Part shown: positions 57,360 through 64,000 of the stretch, one piece after another | How positions within the stretch are numbered: position 1 is the first letter of the stretch | How the letters are laid out: each line of letters opens with the position of its first letter | Assembly: GCF_905147045.1 (NCBI RefSeq) | Contig: NC_065891.1 | Span: 13,153,001-13,217,000, forward strand | Direction of reading: 5' to 3' | DNA: 64,000 nt | Source: Nymphalis io | Taxonomy: Eukaryota; Arthropoda; Insecta; Lepidoptera; Nymphalidae | Made by a program: the position numbers and the translations under genes | Notes under the pieces: model-generated | What the model was told of the DNA's origin: nothing | Seen by the model: only the letters and a program-made list of their open reading frames with translations | Database searches by the model: none

Positions 57360-57543
57360 ACGACAGGCAAAGTGGTCACCACCGCCCATTGACATTGGCG
57401 ATGTAAGAAATATTAACCATTCCTTACATCGCCAATGCGCTACTAACCTTGGGAACGAAGATGTTATTTCCCTTGTGCCTGCAGTTTCACTGGCTCACTC
57501 ACCCTTCAAACCGGAACACAACAATACCAAATACTGCTGTAGT
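57360..57543 (-). mobile_element. family B element, older subfamily, partial
   Basis: 'aaagtggtcaccaccgccca', 'gacattggcgatgtaagaaa' and 'tattaaccattccttacatc' through 'accggaacacaacaatacc'. The internal inverted repeat is perfect here. Both ends are lost. Confidence 0.83.
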
Positions 57544-57544
57544 G

Positions 57545-58245
57545 ATTTTTAAAGAATTACAAACAGTTGCGAACACATAAGTCGTCCACTATTTCAGTGT
57601 AAACGCTCCATAAGATGTCTTGTAACAATCAGAGAAAATTCTGAAGAAAAGACGCTCGCAACAATTCGTAAAGTAATGAAACTTTAGGATTCACACTTAG
57701 AAAACATTTTAGTCACACAAGCACTCGTAAATTCGCTTACAGCAAACAGCAAGAGGACATACGTGACGCGAACTCGCTAACTTTGATAGCGGTAAATTGT
57801 TTAAAGAAACTCTTAGATAGCGTACCCTCGAGATGTTTCATCGTTTTTAGGGTTCCGTAGGCATTCACTGAACTTCATTTAGTTTTGTTTGTCAAAAATA
57901 ATTCGACCTTGAGAATCTTATAAAAATATAATTTTGTATTCTAGTTGATGTTTGTCACATTAATTTTTAATACTTTTAATTATTGTAGAAATATGAAGGT
58001 TTTTGATATTGAAATTATTTGTGTCAGATACATTTCTTGTGACATTGAGCAAATATTATAGAATGTTACCTGCCACCAGCTGCTATTTGGTGCATACATT
58101 AATTACTAAACACTTTAGACACTGCACTAAAATCTCTTTACAGTTCGTGGGCCTTTAGGTAATTTGAATGCTTAAAGTACATTGAGTTTCGGCCCAGTAT
58201 AAGTTTCATGAATAATTGATATAATTAACTTGTAGAATGAGGATC
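57545..58245. other. AT-rich stretch without recognised feature
   Basis: No repeat or coding signal was recognised. Confidence 0.5.
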
Positions 58246-58249
58246 CAAA

Positions 58250-58472
58250 CGAGTTAGAATTTGATATTGACCTTAGTCATCCTGGCCGAAATCAACCACG
58301 GCAGCTATTCTCAGGATTGATTAATTGCGCAGGCTATATAGTGCATAAGTGTGTTGGCAAATATACCTGTACTCTCTATTTCCTGAGTGTTTTTGTTTTT
58401 GGAAAAACCTAATAAGGTTTTATTAACCACGGATCCAACCAGGAATCTGCACTACACCAGATCAACGAGGTA
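58250..58472 (-). mobile_element. family G tRNA-derived SINE, copy 3, shortened
   Basis: 'tggccgaaatcaaccacggc', 'agctattctcaggattgatt', 'tacctgtactctctatttcc' and 'accagatcaacgaggt' follow the other G copies, with the middle of the body deleted. Confidence 0.7.
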
Positions 58473-58659
58473 TTTAAGTAATAATTATATATTTCATTTT
58501 TTTAATTTTACATTGATATAGAAGATATTAAAATTTCTCAAGGAGAGGGATTTTAAAATATATCGTAATTTAGTTTTTTAGATAAGCAATAATATGGGAT
58601 TATATCAAACTGAGCTGGCATGATTATAGTTCTAGATAAAAGCTTATTTAGCAGTTCTG

Positions 58660-58895
58660 AGTGTAACACACACTCATTATATATTCTTCCACAAAATAGA
58701 AATTCCTAGTATTGTTGTTTTCCCGTTTGAAGGGTGAGCCAGTGTGGTAGAGGCACTAGCGACATTAGTTCCGAAGAATGGTGGAACATTGAATTTGTAA
58801 AGAATCGGTAATATTTCTTACAATGTTTATAAGCAGTAGTAACCAATTACCGTCAAGTGTTTCATGTGACAGTTCGCTTACCTACTTGAAATTAA
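58660..58895 (+). mobile_element. family B element, strongly decayed
   Basis: 'acactcattatatattcttc', 'cgtttgaagggtgagccag', 'atatttcttacaatg' and 'accaattaccgtcaagtg' follow the consensus. The first 50 bp and the A-run are lost. Confidence 0.68.
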
Positions 58896-58899
58896 AGAA

Positions 58900-59860
58900 A
58901 AAGGATTATTAAAATATATATCCGTTCAGTGCTATATAAACAGTGCATTGTAGAACTCTGTATCTGAAAAGGGAGGGTAAAATTAAAATATATTAGCAGA
59001 AGCTCAGCCAGATAACAATAAAAGGATCGAATAATTACAACTCCACAATGTTCACTTAGTATAAATAAAACTACTACAAAGATTTTGTAGCTGAATCAAG
59101 TTTCAGCAGCGTTTTTCAGTTCTGTTCTTACTGTTTGGGAAACCAAGCGGTAAGACTTAAACTTTATTGTTAAAGAAAAACACCAGGCGATATTCTTTCA
59201 ACACATTTTTCTTCATTTCTTTTTGTAAGATAGTTTACTATATTATTGCACTGGTTTGAGCTTTTAGTTTAAAAGTTGTTTTGATTCGACATCAATACTA
59301 AAATACCTAAATATTATTTTAAACTAGTTGCGAGTCAGTGACTTCGTTCGTGTAATTCATAATAATCCAAGTATCAAAAATAGCTGGAAATTAGTCTTAT
59401 TGTGTAACCATTCAATATGATTTTTGAATCAAATAAAAAGCTTAAAATATTGTTTCGTTTACATAAGTGCATTTTCTATTTCTACACTTTATAACGAAAA
59501 AATACTTTTTACACACTTACATGTAAAAGTACCAAGACTATAAGTAGACTGTTCGTTTCTCTACGCCAGCCAACAATAAAAGCTACGTGTAAAAATAAGG
59601 TTACATGGTTCGTAATTTTATTATAATAAGTTTATTTAAAATAACTTATTCCAAAGTTGTTTGCTAGCGACCCTATAAATAATATAAAGTTCTTATATAT
59701 ACATGTATAAGTATTTTACTTAAGTAAATAAGTAATAGCCTGTTGAATAGGATCTTATCCATTCGTGTATTATGATTGATGGATAGACAGCCTTAAAACA
59801 TTTATTTAGGGTTCTTCAACGCGTTTTCTTTTAACATTGAGCTCAGTGTAAACACAGAGC
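58900..59860. other. AT-rich stretch without recognised feature
   Basis: No repeat or coding signal was recognised. Confidence 0.5.
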
Positions 59861-59865
59861 ACTTA

Positions 59866-59949
59866 ACGATATCGAGAGGTGCTTGCTCGGATTTGAGCTC
59901 ATATCGTTTGGCCTCTCGCTTGTTTTATTCAATGGAACCTCTCGGCTCA
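59866..59949 (-). mobile_element. family A SINE, decayed head
   Basis: 'gaggtgcttgctcggatttg', 'agctcatatcg' and 'ggaacctctcggct' follow the reversed A head. Confidence 0.5.
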
Positions 59950-60640
59950 TAATAAATAAACAAATGTAATGTATATGTATCGTTTTTGGTATTAAATTTG
60001 CATGCAGACAAACCATTTATTCGTTTTCATCTGTCATACGTGAAAATTCAATTTCCTTATTCATTCAGAACGTGAACATTTTCCGATCGGCTGAAGTATC
60101 AATATTGTTGTATGTTAAGCGAGACGAAATTCCGTATCTGATGTGAATTGTATGATAATATTTGTGTAACATTCATATGTGTTGGTTAGATATTAATTAT
60201 TATTATATTTTAGTACTTATATATAGCTTTACTTAAAAAGTAAATTAAAAGTCTATTTATGTCACAATGCATGCTGAAGACAATATTTCGATATTTTTTT
60301 ATCTTGAAATGTAAATTGTGGTGCTGCCTGGTAATGAAAATGCAGACACATTAAAATAAAGTTAATATAAATTAAAGATGGGACTTACATGCCTGTGTAG
60401 GACAAGTCTCTTAATTAATTAAAAAAAAAAATACACCGAAGACACGGACAAAATGTCTATAGAGATACAGATAGAAAAAAACATCCAATCCCACCGCTGC
60501 GCTAATATGTGGGCAATACTATATGTTTATCCCAGTTGGCTAATATACCTTAAGAGCCGCCGTGGCGGAAACCGTATTCGAGAATATCTAAAATACGGTA
60601 CAGCCATGCATGATCAACCTGACCATTTCGTTCTTCAAGT
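59950..60640. other. AT-rich stretch without recognised feature
   Basis: No repeat or coding signal was recognised. Confidence 0.5.
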
Positions 60641-60641
60641 A

Positions 60642-60930
60642 ACTGGTGGTAGAGCTTTGTGCAAGCTAGTCTGGGTAGGTACCACCCACTCATCAGATAT
60701 TCTGCCGCAAAGCAGCAGTACTTGGTATTGTCGTGTTTCGGTTTGAAGGGTGAGTGAGCCAGTGTAATTACAGCCACAAGGGATATACCATCTTAGTCCC
60801 CAAGGTTGGTGGCGCATTGGTTATGTAAGGGTTAACATTTCTTACAATGCCAATGTCTATGGGCGTTGGTGACCACTTACCATCAGGTGGCCCATATACT
60901 CGTCCGCCTTCCTATTCTATATGAAAAATA
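60642..60930 (+). mobile_element. family B element, full length
   Basis: It reads from 'actggtggtagagctttgtg' to 'gtccgccttcctattctata'. It has the commoner wording, with a short loss before 'gttaacatttcttacaatgcc'. Confidence 0.88.
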
Positions 60931-60959
60931 ATAATAACTCGCTCGCGTGTTGGGGGCTG

Positions 60960-61105
60960 GGGGTTGTTAGACTTGGGCTTAAGATGTAAGATGATCAACC
61001 TACGTCCTTTCCATCTTCCTAGCTTGTTTCATACCAAATTTTATCAAAATCGGTTCTGTGGTTTAGTCGTGAAAGCGTAACAGACAGATAGTTAAAGATT
61101 AAAAT
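60960..61105 (-). mobile_element. Helitron-like family E fragment
   Basis: 'accaaattttatcaaaatcg', 'gttctgtggtttagtcgtga' and 'aagcgtaacagacagatag' are the reverse of the segment found near 6225-6290. Neither terminus is present. Confidence 0.45.
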
Positions 61106-61171
61106 AAGGTATTATTAAGAATAATATTAAAATGATATTTTAATACTTTCTAATATGTTTCATATTATTTG

Positions 61172-61188
61172 AGGTCAGGTCAGGTCAG
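61172..61188. repeat. (aggtc)n short tandem repeat
   Basis: Three 'aggtc' units. They look like the tail of a lost SINE or LINE. Confidence 0.7.
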
Positions 61189-61189
61189 T

Positions 61190-61640
61190 AGGATATTAAG
61201 CTTGTCTCCCTAATGCTAGCTCATGATTGACTGGAAAGTATCTTCCATCCGTGTAAAACATTCAGTGTGGTCAATGGAATCCGTTCTAAATTGAATACCC
61301 GAAAAGTGACCTCTATTTCTATTCCAATTTATCAATATGGAAATCGGAAAATAACTTTTTTTTCCACTCCGACTACAAAGGCATTCATAGTGACATTTTT
61401 CGTGGAAAAAGAAATCGTATCTATAACGTTTGAAACAACCAAATATAACCGAGAAATTCAATAATAATAATAAACAATAAAAAAAAATGCGAAAAGTAGG
61501 AGAAGTTTCGTATCAATATGTCTGCCTATATAGACAAATGTAACCGTTATCTATTCTTAATGATTTGTCCAAGAACTGTATTTAATTGTACTTGTGTTTA
61601 TAAAAATCATATCGTACTCGGTGATCAATAAAACATTGCA
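61190..61640. other. unique stretch with two overlapping open frames
   Basis: Opposite frames at 61216-61461 (minus, 81 codons) and 61267-61464 (plus, 65 codons) overlap almost entirely. Neither has a recognised motif; at most one could be real, probably neither. Confidence 0.3.
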
Positions 61641-61735
61641 AGGAAACCTACATAGTGCAGTTTAATGGAATGACCTCTACACCTTCTCGTCAAAAAGAAA
61701 GGAAAACTTAGCACGGAAGTGGGACATCTACAGTT
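61640..61735 (+). mobile_element. family A SINE, decayed 3' part
   Basis: 'gcaaggaaacctacatagtg', 'accttctcgtcaaaaagaaa' and 'gcacggaagtgggacatcta' with 'cagttact' follow the A body. Confidence 0.6.
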
Positions 61736-61739
61736 ACTT

Positions 61740-63820
61740 TACCGTCAAGTTGTTAGTAAAATTCTTGATTTTAATTTAAGTGCTAGTAGTAATAATAAAA
61801 CAATAATGTCTGATACAAGTTTCGTGAAAATTTTAATATTTATTTTATCCAGTAGCATTTTCAGAATGCTAATAAAACTCGACCGCATTTCTTCAACAAA
61901 GTAAGCTTTTTTTTTGATAATGCAATAAAAAACATTAGTCTGCGCTAAAGCAAAACCGATGCACTAAAAACACGAAATTCCCAAAGGCATTCTAAATACG
62001 TTGTTATATTGAATACGCAGAGCGTCTAATGACACACGCGTGTCGTTAGACCACAGTCTAAAAGCAGATATAGAGATACATAGTAGGACTTGCTACGTTG
62101 ATCAAATCTGTGGAAATTGAATTATGTAATATCAGTTTTAATTGTAAAATATTTGTTACGTAAGTAATTATCGGTTTAATTTATACTAAAATTGTTAAGT
62201 TGAACATTTAATTCAAATTATTCATCTATAAAGCAATATTTATCATCACTGAATTTCGGTATGAAGGGACTATAAATAAAAATCGAACTAAAATCATATT
62301 TTATAACGAACTTTATAAAGTTTAAAATATGGTATATATTAAGCCACGCATTGGCATATTAATATATTATTAATGTATCTTATTATGTAAAAATAGAAAG
62401 ACTTACCATCAAGATAGTGACGATATAAAGTGCCCTAATATTGTAAAAAAAATACTACGAAGTAGTAAAACAAATTTGAACTTTTCAATTTAGACACCTT
62501 TTTTTTTAAATTTACTAATCACTTGATTAATTTACTAAGTTTATCATAAAAACAGAAAATAAATAACATATAAAGACTAATATTCATCTTATTGTGCCGT
62601 GTGCACAGGCCCTAATAATGATGCAATGTAAGCTCTTCCTTATTTGGAACGAATATGATGTACATCGATATGTTTTAATAAATTTTATATTATAGTTAGT
62701 TGTTCGTCTACAGTGCTAATAAATAGACGCAATACAAAACTGATTTTTATTTTATATCTTAAATTAATACAAGAAGGTACATCATAAATGATAATGAAAT
62801 GAATCCCCAAAAAATGCTTTCAAATGTTTGTCAAGAGACGAATAAAATAATCCGAATAAAGAAACCACAATCCAAAGTTATCAAGCTACGAGACTTAAAT
62901 GTCTAATAGCCGAACGAGAACGTTTGATAATATAAGTAAAATAAAACCCCGAATTTAACTACGTAGAAAACATGTCGAAATTTCAACGTTAGCATTTATT
63001 TATATACTAAAACTTGGAGCTAACCTTATCTAGGTCTTTGTCTAGCTTAAACTCAAGTCTAGCACTAACCACGGATTTTATCAACGCTCGTAACTGCAGC
63101 CGAGTTCTTAACACAGATAAGTTAAATTGGAAAAGCGATCATCTTTTCTCCTGTTCTTTGATAACGCGAAAAAAATGTACGTCAAGAAATTATGCCTGGA
63201 AAAGTTTAATTTCCGATAGCGGAGAATTACTAGGATTTATAGTTACAATCAGGAACGTGAACCTTTGAAAACAATTTTGACTTTATATTAATTTTATAAT
63301 TTCATTGTTGTTGCAACTTGCACATTGCAGCTGCATTGTTTGGAACTAGTTCGAAAACCCATTGCTCTTGATAAGAGGCTTTTGCACAGAAGTTGTTCTT
63401 TAAAAAGTCGTTTTCTTGCTTTTATTATTCTTGTAGATAAATATTCACTTTAGAAACCATTCCTTTTGTTATAAATGCGCGCCATCTATCCAAATTTTTG
63501 TTAGAAGTTATGTCAGATCTATTTTTACTGACGCTACCTTCAACCTAAATAAAGGAGTACGAAATTTCTGTTCGGTATAACAATTGACAAATGTGTATGC
63601 CAATAGTAATGACCTTCTAATAAGCTCCTTTCAGTACCTTAGAACCATTGAAAAACATTAATTTCAATTTTAACAAGTAATAGCCGAGAGAAAAATTTTA
63701 ATTACCGATACTTCTTCTTTGAAATTCTTTGACACTTTTATGTAGTAACCGTGACGTTTACATGGTGACGATGCTAAATGATGATTGATCCCTGTTTATA
63801 TTTCATTACATCTCCCTAGA
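61740..63820. other. AT-rich stretch, one palindrome
   Basis: It holds an inverted repeat at 62024-62051. A plus-strand frame at 63014-63268 (84 codons, S/L/R/N-rich) has balanced composition but no recognised motif. No repeat family was seen. Confidence 0.4.
62024..62051. repeat. inverted repeat, 12-bp arms, one mismatch
   Basis: 'gtctaatgacac' and 'gtgtcgttagac' flank 'acgc'. Confidence 0.8.
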
Positions 63821-63822
63821 TG

Positions 63823-63903
63823 TTCTTTTTTTTTATATGCGCCGGGGTGGCAAATGACTCTACTCCACCTGATGGTAAGTGGTAGTAGAGTCCAAACGCG
63901 ACG
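63823..63903 (-). mobile_element. family C LINE, extreme 3' end
   Basis: After a T-run, 'tatatgcgccggggtggcaa' and 'atgactctactccacctgat' repeat the LINE C tail including its hairpin (63856-63892), and then stop at 'ccaaacgcgacga'. Only about 80 bp were copied, a severe 5' truncation. Confidence 0.82.
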
Positions 63904-63909
63904 AAATAC

Positions 63910-63946
63910 GTTCTTATACCTACGAAATGTTCGTAGGTATAAGAAC
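63910..63946. repeat. perfect inverted repeat, 17-bp arms, 3-nt loop
   Basis: 'gttcttatacctacgaa' (63910-63926) and its exact complement (63930-63946) flank 'atg'. It starts seven bases past the point where the LINE C match ends. Confidence 0.92.
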
Positions 63947-64000
63947 AGTACCTTAATAACTTAGGCTTCACTGGTTTGTACATCGTTGTAACAGATGTTT

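Noticed and set aside
61172..61188. AGGTCA nuclear-receptor half-sites
   Set aside because: The units overlap in a 5-bp tandem repeat, so spaced half-sites do not exist. It looks like a retroelement tail.
63014..63268. 84-codon plus frame
   Set aside because: It is serine- and leucine-rich without recognisable motif or context. Mentioned in the region entry but not called.

Overview
The window looks like intergenic or intronic nuclear DNA from a lepidopteran insect, most likely a butterfly. It is strongly AT-rich, has no convincing host exon, and is packed with short retroelements of lepidopteran type: tRNA-headed SINEs, jockey/CR1-like LINE ends, and Helitrons with A|TC...CTAG|T ends. The order-level call rests on recognised repeat types. 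Any finer placement, such as nymphalid, is a guess.

Seven repeat groups, named here by letter, account for most of the structured sequence. Family A is a tRNA-derived SINE of about 300 bp with A-box and B-box, a lepidopteran 'cactgctgggctaaggcc' body and a short pentamer tail; there are about 20 copies or fragments. Family B is about 285 bp, has no tRNA head, ends in oligo-A, and occurs about 20 times in both orientations. Families D and G are two further tRNA-headed SINEs with three copies each. Family C is a jockey-like LINE 3' end at 46850-47215 and 63823-63903. Family F is a second LINE, with a decayed reverse-transcriptase C-terminus at 643-860 and several 3' UTR fragments. Family E covers small non-autonomous Helitrons.

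The most informative locus is 10857-13688. It is a Helitron relic on the minus strand with both termini, an N-terminal coding remnant and a helicase motif V/VI remnant. A family A SINE (with a 12-bp target duplication) and a family B element later inserted into it. Similar layering is seen at 13785-14200 (B inside B) and 37718-38420 (A inside G).

Layout: 0-10 kb holds LINE F, A, D and two small Helitrons. 10.8-14.2 kb is the Helitron nest. 14-22 kb is mostly unique AT-rich DNA with A copies. 22-30 kb is dense in A, B and D plus a GC-rich repeat. 30-40 kb is the most repeat-poor part and holds two GC-richer unique patches that could be regulatory. 40-48 kb is dense in B, with G, LINE C and the youngest A and B copies. 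48-64 kb is AT-rich with scattered A, B and G.

The parts do not form a pathway. They work as parasites and hosts: LINE C and family B share a 3'-terminal hairpin core, which suggests that B was mobilised by that LINE type. Two B copies 33 kb apart match base for base over about 283 bp, so activity is recent. I found no CRISPR array, rRNA, functional tRNA or complete protein-coding gene. All readings were made by eye, so repeat boundaries are approximate unless fixed by a target duplication.
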